A stretch of DNA of 64,000 nt from Coix lacryma-jobi var. lacryma-jobi. Lineage: Eukaryota; Streptophyta; Magnoliopsida; Poales; Poaceae. Where the stretch lies: NCBI GenBank assembly GCA_009763385.1, contig CM019831.1:88571845-88635844 (forward strand). The letters run 5' to 3'. Positions 54,940 to 64,000 of this stretch are shown here, piece after piece. The position numbers were made by a program, and so were the translations under genes. A model generated the notes under the pieces. It did no database searches. It had not been told where the DNA came from and was given only the letters and a program-made list of their open reading frames with translations. Each line of letters starts with the position of its first letter. The first letter of the stretch is position 1.

Positions 54940-56001
54940 ATCATAGGCCAAGTTTTTTTTTCACTCTCGTTCATCGTTTGCTATTTTGTTAAAAACAATC
55001 AATACCTTAATATTATAAAGCCAAAATGTTTCCAATTCTTTTCTAACAAACTATGTGAATACAAAAATTATCTCTTTTCATGTCTATTTACAGTCATATT
55101 TTGATGACATATATGCAGGCTTACTTAAGTTAACGTGGACAACTAAGAATCTTAATCTAACACCACCCAATCCTGCATATAAAAATCCTAATCCAAATAG
55201 TGTTTCTTTTTTCGTGTTTGTTTCAATTTTTATTCTTTTTCATTGTCTACTATGTTTGTGTATCGACTCAATCGTCTGCTACTATTCGTATCCTACTCGT
55301 CTGTTCTGTGATTCCACCAAGAAAGCAATATAACAAGTAGTAAGAAGATTGTTTTGGTCACTTCAACAGTTCAAAATTGATTATATGGATACAATGATAT
55401 TTTTATGCTTTAATTTTGCATCTCAAAGTGTTATATTGCATCGATACAAATGTTACATATATGCATGTCCTCTTATGTCTATATAAACTTACGGACGTGC
55501 TCGGTATCATACAAATGTTACATATATATGCATGTCCTCTTATATCTATATAAACTTACTGACCTACTCAGTATCTATACGTGAGCATGTGAGCACCTTC
55601 GAAAGACTAAGTGCAAGATCTTGAAATTAATGAAGTCACTATATGCATTTCATCACTATGGGCCCACACACACAACCTAATGAGCATCTTTGCTTAGAAA
55701 GGCTACAAAAATTGACAGTCATTATAGACGTCTCACTATCGATCGTAACATCATCTATCAATAAAACAGTAATCGAGGAAATGACAATTTGGAAGCGCAT
55801 AATAACCCGGTGCAACACACATGACACTTTTGCTAGTAGACATTTAAATAACAAATACAATATTATAGGTCATCCTAAAATAAATTAAATATTTCAAATT
55901 TTATAGAAAGGATAAAACATACATACACTATTTCCATTCTGGTTTTCCATAAATGTTTGATGGTTATTTTCCTATTGTAATGCACAAGCACGTTTGGTAG
56001 T
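54940..56001. mobile_element. Decayed Helitron-like sequence
   Basis: CTTAATATTATAAAGCCAAA at 55,011 resembles 5' parts of non-autonomous grass Helitrons. CCCGGTGCAACACACATGAC followed by ACTTTTGCTAGT (ending about 55,837), and TATTGTAATGCACAAGCACG followed by TTTGGTAGT (ending 56,001), resemble decayed 3' ends (GTGCAACGCACGGGCA...CTAGT). Their hairpins are no longer perfect. No helicase coding. Assignment is from remembered consensus. Confidence 0.35.
55438..55581 (+). repeat. 72-bp tandem duplication
   Basis: Two copies of ATACAAATGTTACATATA...GCATGTCCTCTTAT...CTATATAAACTTAC; the second has an extra TA. Confidence 0.8.
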
Positions 56002-56086
56002 AAAAGTACTATATCAACTCGTTATCAAGTGAAGGGCACGTAGCTCACGAACAAAAACAAACACAGCGGCCACCAGATAGACTAGT

Positions 56087-56254
56087 TCTCTATCTATATC
56101 TCTATCTCTATCTCTATCTTCATCCTCCATCTCTGTCTCCATCTCCGTCTCCATCTCCATCTCCATCTCTATCTCTATATTCATCTTCGTCTCCATCTCT
56201 ATCTCTATCTCTATCTCTATCTCTATCTCTATCTCTATCTCTATCTCTATCTCA
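56087..56254. repeat. TATCTC microsatellite
   Basis: About 165 bp of (TATCTC)n with an interrupted middle rich in CATCTC/CGTCTC variants; pure units in the last 70 bp. A minus-strand ORF across it is an artefact. Confidence 0.95.
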
Positions 56255-56323
56255 TATTAAAGAATGAAGCATTTCTTTCAACCCACTACATTATGTCTCC
56301 TTTTTACTTCCTAAACAACCCTC

Positions 56324-57186
56324 TGTTGATGGTTCTTAATGTACATTTTATATGGCCAACATTTGATTAAAGCATAACAAAAGATTAACCAAAACATAGA
56401 CATAGGAGTTTGAACTAATCATTTCCACAAGTTTTGGTGTATCACTTGTTTTGTATGAATATGAATGAAACCAATCTAGAAATGGCCAAATGCATAAGAA
56501 AACACAAAGTCACACTTTCGGCCCAAGCAAACAAGTGAGAACAAAGTGCAAAGCCCACTTACCTGACAAACTTGGGTGAGCAACCCATCAGAAAGTGGAC
56601 TAGGCCCAGGCAGCAGCCCACTTAACAAAGGTGATGGCTAGGCATGCAACACAGGCCACCTCTGCCACGACTCAGGCCCATCCTCTTTTGGTAGTGCATT
56701 CAATGCATAGGGAGGTCAGTGTTGTGGTTGTTGCCTAAAATACATCAGGAAACCAACCTCTCCAAGCTATAAAAGGAGAAGGCCACCCCCTCTCAATATA
56801 TTATACACATCTTGAAGAGAAGAAGCAAGGGCTCCACATTTTCATTAGTTTATAGCTAATTTAGAATAGAGAGTGTGAGAAAGAGAAGAGTTGGAGAAGT
56901 ACCAGAGTTGTCGACTACCTCCACTAGTGTACTCAGTGCCTTGTACAATTAGTGGATGGAGAATTGGGATCACCGCCTCCTCTACACTTATACCTCTACG
57001 GGCTACTTACTACTTGAAATAAGAAGTTTGTGTTCATTCTTTTGTTTTGTGCTCTTAAGAAAGTTATCATTCTTCATTACTAGATTAGTAGCTGATAGCA
57101 TAGACGTGGTGTATAGGCTAAAGGTTACCTTCGTTTGCTTTGTTTCCCATAGTTGAGGGGTAGGCGGCAGGTGGTAACAACCATGT
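56324..57186 (+). repeat. Truncated LTR related to A/B (plus orientation)
   Basis: Starts TGTTGATGGTTCTTAATGT, like the LTR start of A. It has a TATA box CTATAAAAGG at 56,767-56,774 and an R/U5-like tail (TAGATTAGTAGCTGATAGC near 57,080) comparable to B. It is abutted by minus-oriented gag at about 57,190, so the 3' edge is a rearrangement junction. Confidence 0.5.
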
Positions 57187-57203
57187 TCGTCCCTTGTAAG
57201 GCT

Positions 57204-58345
57204 TCATCCTTGTCCATCCATTCTTAGTAATGGCATATAAGTTCTTAATACTTCCAGCCATTGTCGTAGCTCTTCTTGGTCATCCATGTCATCCTCATGA
57301 CTCTTATGATTTGGTTCTCTTAGTTGATTTCTAGGATAATCATGGGACTCTAGGAAAGGAGCATACAAGGGATCATCGAGATCAAGGATGGGTTCAGAGT
57401 TTACATCAGTTGTGGGCATAGAAGGGGAGAAGATAGGAATTTCATTTAAATTACTCAACTCCCTTCTATGGTATCACTTGAAATGCCATCCTTGAGTTCT
57501 TCTCGATGTCCTTCAAAGGGATATGGGTTAAGATGTTTTCTAAGAGATCCCTTCTTGAGAGAATTTGAATCATATTCACTCAAAGGTTTCTTTTGTAGAC
57601 AAGAATTTAGTATTCTCCTAAAATCATCATCAAAGGAGTCATCAAAAGGAATTTCACATGGTCGATCTTCTTCCTTTGGAGGGTTTTGGGGGATAGATGG
57701 TTGTAGATTGATAGCTAAAGCTCAAGATTGGAGTAGTTGTGATTTGGCTATCAAAACCTCCTCGTCTTGATCATGAGACAATTCCTTCTCTTTCTTAGGG
57801 AGTTCATTATGAATGCTAGTGCAGGGAGTCTTTCCACTGATTTTATCAAGCATAGACTTTGCTTCACTAACATACAAACAAAGGAAAACTCCTCTAGAGG
57901 ATGAATCAAGGGATTCCCTAGAATCCTTGCTAAGACCCACATAAAAATGTTGAAGAAGTATATGGTCTTGAATGACAAGTTTTGTACTAGTGAAAATAAG
58001 GTCATTAAAATGATCCCATGATGTGCCAAGAGATTCTTCTTCTAATTATCTAGATTTTAGAACCTATTTTTGAAGATTGACTACCTTAGAGAAGGGAAAC
58101 AAATTGAAACAGAATTTAGAGAATAACATTTCCCAATCTTCTTGCATATTTCCTATGGTTTGTTTATACCAATGTTTACCATTCCCCACCAAAGAGAACA
58201 TGAATAGCTTCCATCTTAAGGTCTCATCAGACATGCTTGTGATACACAAGCATGCACAGATCTGGCTAAACTCTTGCAGGTGTGAATATGGGTTTTCATC
58301 GACCTCTCCCAAGAAGGACTATTTTTTGGATCAATTCTATTAAGC
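57204..58345 (-). pseudogene. Gag pseudogene related to element A
   Basis: Minus-strand segments align in order to A's Gag: DENPYSHLQEFSQICACLCI and LRWKLFMFSLVGNGKHWYKQ (58,064-58,312), then SEAKSMLDKISGKTPCTSIH (57,722-57,940), then a tail with LYAPFLESHDYPRN (57,204-57,458). The frame changes between segments and there are stops, so it is dead. The N-terminus is lost at about 58,365 and no PBS is visible. Confidence 0.6.
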
Positions 58346-58365
58346 TTGGGCATAGCTCACACTAC

Positions 58366-59114
58366 GAATACTACTCTAATCCAAGAGTGACAAGAATTAA
58401 AGTAAAAAAGAGACAAACCAGAAGAACAATATAGACACAAAACTTACTTGAATTAGAAGTCAATTACTAGAGAAATCCTAGGTACAAGTCGTAGAGAGAG
58501 CACCAATAGATCGATACTACCTCTAAAACTGCTCCTTACTCTGTATCTCACTATTCTATTACAATGAGTATCTCCTACTAAGGATATATACTTTGCACTT
58601 GATTGCTAATTCCTAACTTGATAAAGATAGGGTTTCTAGTTTGACTTTCTTCTGCTTCATCTGAATAATTGATGCCCTAAAGAGGAGATAGAGGTCGTTA
58701 TATATAAGGAGGATGGAGTCACCATAGCCCTCAGATCAAACCGACTTTAATCAAGGGCTTAAATTCAATCTATAAGGCGATGGACAACTGATATATGAAG
58801 GAGGAGCTGACAGGTGGGTCCTAGGGGCCAACCAGTCCGGCCCCACCTGGCAGCCTCCTTCTCTCTGCCTCGATGTGGTGTCCTCTAGTGACTTCTAGTA
58901 CCTTCCCACATTCCTACCACGGTGGAATTCCGTAATTAAATCGGACATGCATATCCACCTTGATTGTTTTCTGGATAACCCCCTACAGAAACACAGTTTC
59001 AGCAAAACTCGTGAAATTTGTTAGTTTTAACCTTCATCCTATGTCGTTGATCTATTTCATGCCCTTTATAAGTCTATGTTGACAATTTATAATTGGTGTT
59101 AACTACCGTCAACA
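58366..59114 (-). repeat. LTR related to A/B (minus orientation)
   Basis: The minus strand starts TGTTGACGGTAGTTAACACC at 59,114. A TATA-rich box (TTATATATAA near 58,698-58,708) and an R-like part follow. The PBS-proximal end is deleted where it meets the gag pseudogene. Confidence 0.55.
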
Positions 59115-59494
59115 TTACTCCACCTAGGTTGCCACTCAATTACCAAAATCAAACAAGGACCTTTCAACTGGATTCGTCGATGTTAACCGGCTTTTGGGAA
59201 ACCATGGTGTACATCCACACGGGTACCTGTGTGCTCTTCAGTCACAACACCATCGCTGCTAGGCTCACCCATGAAGTGGCTATTGTGGATGTTGCTCAAC
59301 ATTCTCCAATGGTCTATACCATACCACAACCTAAGTCTTTAGGATGTTTACCTTCACAATGTAACAAAAATGTATGGAAAAGAACATGAAGCAACAAACT
59401 GTACCACCAGTGTTGTTCATACATGGAGCTATTGATCGGAGTCTCGACATGGTTCACCTTGGTTAGCTCCTGCTCAATCCAACGGTTGCGCAAC
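59115..59494. other. Unassigned retrotransposon-like sequence
   Basis: No gene. TTACTCCACCTAGGTTGCC directly next to the LTR could be a decayed PPT on the minus strand, which would make this the internal end of another element to the right. Confidence 0.3.
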
Positions 59495-59944
59495 TGTGGG
59501 GATATAGACCCCAGGGTACCACACGATGGTACATGGGCCTCACCACTAGGGGTCGTCCGGCCCGTAGGATGAAGGCGTACGGCACACGGCATGCACCGTA
59601 CGACAGTTGTAATCTAGATACAGTACCAACTCGGATACTTACCATGTAACTCTGTCCCTTCGGAATATATAAGGAGGGGCAGGGGTCCTCCGAGAGGACA
59701 CGGGTCAGAGCAGATCATAGAAGACAGATCCTAGGTCATAGGTCACAAGCCACATCCAATCAATACAACTCGACGCAGGACGTAGGGTATTACGCTAATC
59801 TAGCGGCCCAAACCTGGATAAACCTCTATGTTCATCTTGTTTTGCCTTGCGTCAACGTGTGGGTCGTCGTCTTGCGCACCTTCCCCTCTAATCTACCACC
59901 TTGGGCATACCCCTAGGTGGACTATCGGCGATATTTCATCGACA
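59495..59944 (+). repeat. Element E first LTR (450 bp)
   Basis: TGTGGGGATATAGACC ... TTTCATCGACA. TATA box ATATATAAGG at 59,665-59,674. Confidence 0.85.
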
Positions 59945-59945
59945 G

Positions 59946-59963
59946 TGGCGCCCACCGTGGGGC
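59946..59963 (+). other. Element E primer binding site
   Basis: TGGCGCCCACCGTGGGGC, one base after the LTR; a PBS type common in grass gypsy elements. The related site after the second LTR (62,734-62,751) reads TGGCACCC... Confidence 0.75.
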
Positions 59964-59980
59964 ATGTGCGTACGGACGCC

Positions 59981-60421
59981 ATGACGACTCAGATGGTTTC
60001 CTTCCTCGTTTCCATGACTCTTCCGGAGGCTTCACGTTCATCGTCGGGTCGTTCTCCTGGACCACCGACGTCGACGACACCGCTATGGGCGTGGAGGCGG
60101 TGCAGGCTTCTCCTGTGCCGAACAGATCTACTTTCGCCACTTCAGCATCGGCGAGACCAGCCTCGACATCTCTTCGAGGTCATCTTCCCCGGTGCTCCGA
60201 CCACGCTTCCCCGCTATCGGGGACGGCGTGTTGACAATACCAATTTGATCGAATCCATCGATCGGGTCACGACAGGCATCACCGACACTCTCGCTCTCAT
60301 AGATCTGATCAGAGATCGATCTCCTGAGCACAACATCGTTCATACCTCTCGCTCCGACCTCCAACCGTGTCACAATGGTGATCGTCGTAATAATCAGCGC
60401 TATGACGACCACGGCCGATGA
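59981..60421 (+). other. Possible gag-like ORF of E
   Basis: The frame is open for about 146 codons from ATG 59,981 (MTTQMVSFLVSMTLPEASRS) to a stop whose TGA overlaps the next frame's ATG at 60,418. The product is Ser/Pro/Arg-rich with no recognised domain. In the second copy the frame is disrupted by a deletion, so coding is doubtful. Confidence 0.25.
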
Positions 60422-60559
60422 CGAACGGGAGGAAAGATCGAGGGCTAGGCAACTCCATCACTGTCGATAAGAAGATATCGTTGGCTCGGCTAATCGACTA
60501 CGACGAGGATTACGAGAAGCTGCACGACGACCCATGCCCTACGCTCGCTCTGATCATCT

Positions 60560-60810
60560 ACGAGCCAGAACCGAGCCATCACGTCGTCGTCGAGCCAAAG
60601 ACGACCCACCGGCGAGCCAATGAGCCACCCGCGAGCCTACGAGCCAAAAGCGAGCCATCACGTCATCGACGAGCCACCGTCGAGCCATCGATGAGCCAAC
60701 GAGCCAGCGAGCCACCCGCGAGCCTACGAGCCAAAAGCGAGCCATCACGTCATCAATGAGCCACCGTCGAGCCATCAATGAGCCACCAACGAGCCGACGA
60801 GCCACAAGTG
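60560..60810 (+). repeat. CGAGCCA minisatellite (E, copy 1)
   Basis: GAGCCA words recur every 12-30 bp. A larger unit (GAGCCACCCGCGAGCCTACG ... GCGAGCCATCACGTCATC) occurs twice, about 75 bp apart. A shorter version is at 63,290-63,405 in copy 2. Confidence 0.8.
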
Positions 60811-61496
60811 AGTCGTCACGTCATCGTCATCGTCTCACCGCCATCCTTGCCGACCGCTCGTTGATGACTCATCGCCGTCCTCGACGCCTCTCGTCGACTA
60901 CTCCGTTTGTGCGACAATCAAGCTAAGTATTATCTTTCACACAAATCAAATATTTCTTCGATCATGATATATCTCTAGATATTATCATGTGCCTCCGCGG
61001 TCACATTATTCTTCATAATGACTCTTCATTATTTTTCACCATATACCATCCTGAGGATGACATATGCATCTCCCCGAGCAGCCACGTTTACACTCGTGCT
61101 TTCCAGAGACGGCCCTGTCTCCGGCTCCTCCCTACACGTGAATGCAGCTCCGCGCTCTGCGTTACGGGTGGTCGGCAGCGGCTCCTCGGTGACGCTGGTG
61201 CTCTTACGCGTGCCCGGGCTCCGTGCCTCACGCTCCGGAGTTATCGGCTAGCCGGGGCTGGCGACTCACTTACAAACAAACTGCTCGAGGGAATTTTATT
61301 TAATGCTGAGTGTTCATACCAGCTGAGTGACCACTGAGCGACATATGTTGTTTTTTTACCGCTGATGTTTTCTCCATATTTTATTTGTACGTCATGTACT
61401 ACTATTCTCTATGTTTATTTTACAGGAACCATGTTCGGTCTGCGAGCTAATTCTTTACGCTCGGGGACTGGACCAGTTATGGAGGACAAGAAGATC
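60811..61496 (+). other. Element E internal spacer
   Basis: No gene recognised. It is closely repeated at 63,405-64,000 in the second copy. Confidence 0.6.
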
Positions 61497-62060
61497 ATCG
61501 CTTGGGACCAGCTGGCGCTCGGACTTCATCGCCGACCAGCTGGTCGCTTCGCTCGGTGCTCACCACCTGGCGCTCAGACTTCGTCATCGACCAGCTGGTT
61601 GCTTCGCTCGGTGCTCACCGCCTGGCGCTCGAACTTCGTCGCCGACCAGCTAGCCGTACTTTTTGACGCTCAACGACGACTACACCGAGAGATCACCAGC
61701 TGAGCTGGGGACTCCTCGGTGCTCGGGTTCGTCGACCACCTGGTCGGGTCGCTCGATGCTCATCACCTGGCGCTTGGACATCATCACCAGCCAACTGGTC
61801 ATACTCTTCGACGCTCATCGACGGCTACACCGAGAGCTCACCAGCTGAGCTAGGGAATCCTCAGTGCTCGGGTTCGTCGACCACCTGGTCGCTTCGCTCG
61901 TGCTCGCCACCTGGTGCTCGGACTTCGCCGCCGACCAGCTGGACGCTTCGTTCAGTGCTCACTACCTGGCGTTCAGACTTCATTGCCGACTAGCTTGCCG
62001 GACTCCTCGACGCTCATCGACGGCTACACCGATGCTTCACCAGCTAGCCTGGGGACTGCT
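61497..62060 (+). repeat. GACCAGCTGG minisatellite near the 3' end of E
   Basis: Units of about 57-60 bp contain GACCAGCTGGTCGCTTCGCT and GGTGCTCACCACCTGGCGCT. They are interrupted every 180-190 bp by GACGCTCATCGACGGCTACA. GACCAGCTGGTC is a perfect palindrome. Several frames stay open across it, as expected for such repeats. Confidence 0.8.
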
Positions 62061-62261
62061 CGGTGCTTGGACTCGTCGTTCGGCAACCTGCTCGGACGAC
62101 ATACTGCTTTCGTCATGGTGGTTTTACCTTTTTTATAAGCCTGCTACAAGATTTATTCTTCATCTTCTAGCAGCCTTGGGGACTACCGTGTATACATGGC
62201 ACTCGTCCGCGCATGTATATGTCTGATTATTTTCAAGACCCTGGCACCACGTGACCGAGTC

Positions 62262-62287
62262 ACCTACTGTCAGGCTCGGGGACTAGC
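62262..62287 (+). other. Element E polypurine-like tract
   Basis: CTCGGGGACTAGC directly before the second LTR, in the expected PPT place, though poorer in purines than usual. Confidence 0.5.
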
Positions 62288-62732
62288 TGTGGGGATATAG
62301 ACCCCAGGGTACCACACGATTGTACATGGACCTCACCACGGCGGTCGTCCGGCCCACATGATGAGGACATACGGCGCACGACATGCACCGCATGACAGTT
62401 GTAATCTAGATATAGTACCAACTCGGATACTGATAATGTAACTCTGTCCCTTCGGAATATATAAGGAGGGGCAGAGGTCCTCCGAGAGGACAAGGGAGGT
62501 CGGAGCAGATCATAGATCATAGGTCATAAGCCACAAGCCACATCCAATCAATACAACTCGACGCAGGACGTAGGGTATTACGCTAACCTAGTGGCCCGAA
62601 CCTGGATAAACCTTTGTGTTCATCTTGTTTTGCCTTGCGTCAACGTCTGGGTCGTTGTCTTGCGCACCTTCCCCTCTAATCTACCACATTGGGCATACCC
62701 CTAGGTGGACTATCGGTGATATCCCATCGACA
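62288..62732 (+). repeat. Element E second LTR (445 bp)
   Basis: Partner of 59,495-59,944, with visible differences (GATGGTAC/GATTGTAC, CACTAGGGG/CACGGCGG). TATA box at 62,456-62,465. It is followed by a second PBS and internal region instead of flanking DNA. Confidence 0.85.
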
Positions 62733-64000
62733 GTGGCACCCACCGTGGGGCATGTGCGTACGGACTTTATGGCGAGCCAGATGGTTATCTCTCTTCGCCT
62801 CCACGACTCTTCCGGGGCATGGAGGCAGTGCAGGCTTTCCCTGTGCCGAACGGATCTGCTTCCACCACTTCAACGTCGGCGAGACCAGCCTCGACATCTC
62901 TTCGAGGTCATCTTCCCCGGCGCTCCGACCACGCTTCCCCGCCTATCGGAGACGGCGTGTTGACAATACCGATCTGATTGAATCCATCAATCGGGTCATG
63001 GCAGGCATCGCCGACACTCGCTCTCGTAGATCTGATCAGAGATCGATCTCTCGCAGCACAACGCCGCTTGTACTCTCTGCTCTGACCTCCAACCGGGTCG
63101 CAATGATGATCGCCATAATAAGCGGCGCTATGACGACCACGACCGGGAGGAAAGATCGAGTGCTAGACAACTCCCATCACCGTCGACAAGAAGACATCGT
63201 TGGCTTGGCTGATCAACTACGATGAGGATTACGAGAAGCTGCTCGACGACCCGTGCCCTACGCTCGCTCTGATCATCTACGAGCCAGAAGCGAGCCCTCA
63301 CTTCGTCGTCGAGCAAAGACGAGCCACCAACGAGCCTACGAGCCACCCGCGAGCCTATGAGCCAAAAGCGAGCCACCGACGACCACCGACGAGCCGCGAC
63401 AAGCCATCACGTCGTCATCATCATCTCACCACCTGCCACCACCGACCGCTCATTGTTGACTCATCGCTGTCCTCGACGCCTCTCGTCGACCACGCCTACT
63501 CGACCACGACTACGACACGTTCTACAAACAAAAGCTAAGTGTTATCTTTCACATCGATCAAATATTCCTTCGATCATCATATATCTCTAGATATATCATC
63601 GTGTGCCTCCGCGTGTCACATTATTCTTCATAATGGCTCTTCATTATTTTTCACTATATACCATCCTGAGGATGACATATGCAACTTCCCGAGCAGCCAC
63701 GTTTACACTCGTGCTTTCCAGAGACGACCCTGTCTCCGGCTCCTCCCTACACGTGAATGCAGCTCCGCGCTCTGCGTTACGGGTGGTCGGCAGCGGCTCT
63801 CAGTGACGCTGGTGCTCTTACGCGTGCCTGGGCTCCACGCCTCACGCTCCGGAGTTACCGGCTAGCCGGGGCTGGCGACTTAGTTACAAACAAACTGCTC
63901 GAAGAATTTTATTTAATGCTGAGCGTTCATATACCAGCTGACTAACCGCGAGGGCGGCATATGTTGTTTCTCTACTGGTGTTATTTCTCTATATTTTATT
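62733..64000 (+). other. Second internal region of E, truncated by window end
   Basis: Parallels 59,945-61,385 in order and sequence, with a deletion near 62,815 and a shorter GAGCCA array. It probably continues to the minisatellite and a third LTR beyond 64,000. Confidence 0.75.

Larger units (their letters stand above)
59495..64000 (+). mobile_element. Non-autonomous LTR element(s) E in LTR-internal-LTR-internal array
   Basis: Two LTRs (59,495-59,944 and 62,288-62,732) are each followed by a PBS-like site and a related internal region; the second runs off the window. The internal regions share order (Pro/Ser-rich gag-like start, CGAGCCA repeats, a region with ACACGTGAATGCAGCTCCGC), but the second lacks about 60 bp near 62,815. 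No RT or integrase. A left target duplication cannot be paired. Confidence 0.8.

Noticed and set aside
56014..56196. Minus-strand ORF rich in Met/Glu/Asp/Arg
   Set aside because: Translation of the TATCTC microsatellite.
56324..59114. One intact LTR element
   Set aside because: The LTR-like ends face opposite directions and no PBS or paired target duplication could be found.
60418..60805. Repetitive ORFs over the GAGCCA array
   Set aside because: Minisatellite units of a length divisible by three keep frames open by chance; the second copy is disrupted.

Overview
This window looks like nuclear DNA from a grass, probably a panicoid. No intact cellular protein gene, rRNA gene or tRNA gene is visible. 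Almost all of it is nested LTR retrotransposons whose priming sites, polypurine tracts, long GC-rich LTRs and polyprotein motifs are typical of Poaceae. The only trace of a host gene is a broken BUB1/Mad3-type spindle-checkpoint fragment near 21.0-21.5 kb. The species assignment is inference.

Left nest (1-20,073), three levels deep. A Tat-like Ty3/gypsy element (G: 3' part 18,331-20,073, plus strand, with an antisense extra ORF) was hit by an older Tekay-like chromovirus (F: 1-1,181 plus 3' LTR 15,296-18,330, plus strand, RT/RH/IN deleted). F was then hit by a young Tekay-like chromovirus (E1: 1,182-15,292, minus strand). E1 has a perfect GTTTG target duplication, two 4.2 kb LTRs differing at about five positions, a fully open 1,486-codon gag-pol and an extra 202-codon coiled-coil/acidic ORF upstream of gag.

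Middle nest (20,767-54,905), four levels deep. A MULE-like transposon with degenerate 44-bp TIRs carries the BUB1 fragment. It contains element A (21,711-53,610, minus, TSD GCTTC, gag only). A contains element B (25,928-49,773, plus, TSD AGAGG, gag lost), a relative in the opposite orientation, so A and B form a multi-kilobase imperfect inverted repeat. B contains element C (32,525-48,248, plus, TSD TGAAG), a non-coding element with 5.3 kb LTRs. A 140-bp hAT-like MITE lies to the left at 20,213.

Right end (54,906-64,000). TA and TATCTC microsatellites and decayed Helitron-like sequence are followed by truncated relatives of A/B (56,324-59,114). Last comes a non-autonomous element with 450-bp LTRs (E) in an LTR-internal-LTR-internal arrangement that runs off the window and carries minisatellites.

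Recurring themes: (i) three elements share a hairpin just upstream of the polypurine tract; (ii) E1 and C share a GTAAGT-hairpin-TTGCAG module in otherwise dissimilar LTRs; (iii) the E1 and C LTRs contain cryptic tandem arrays with periods near 168 and 185 bp; (iv) antisense ORFs occur in G and in A/B. All comparisons were made by eye.
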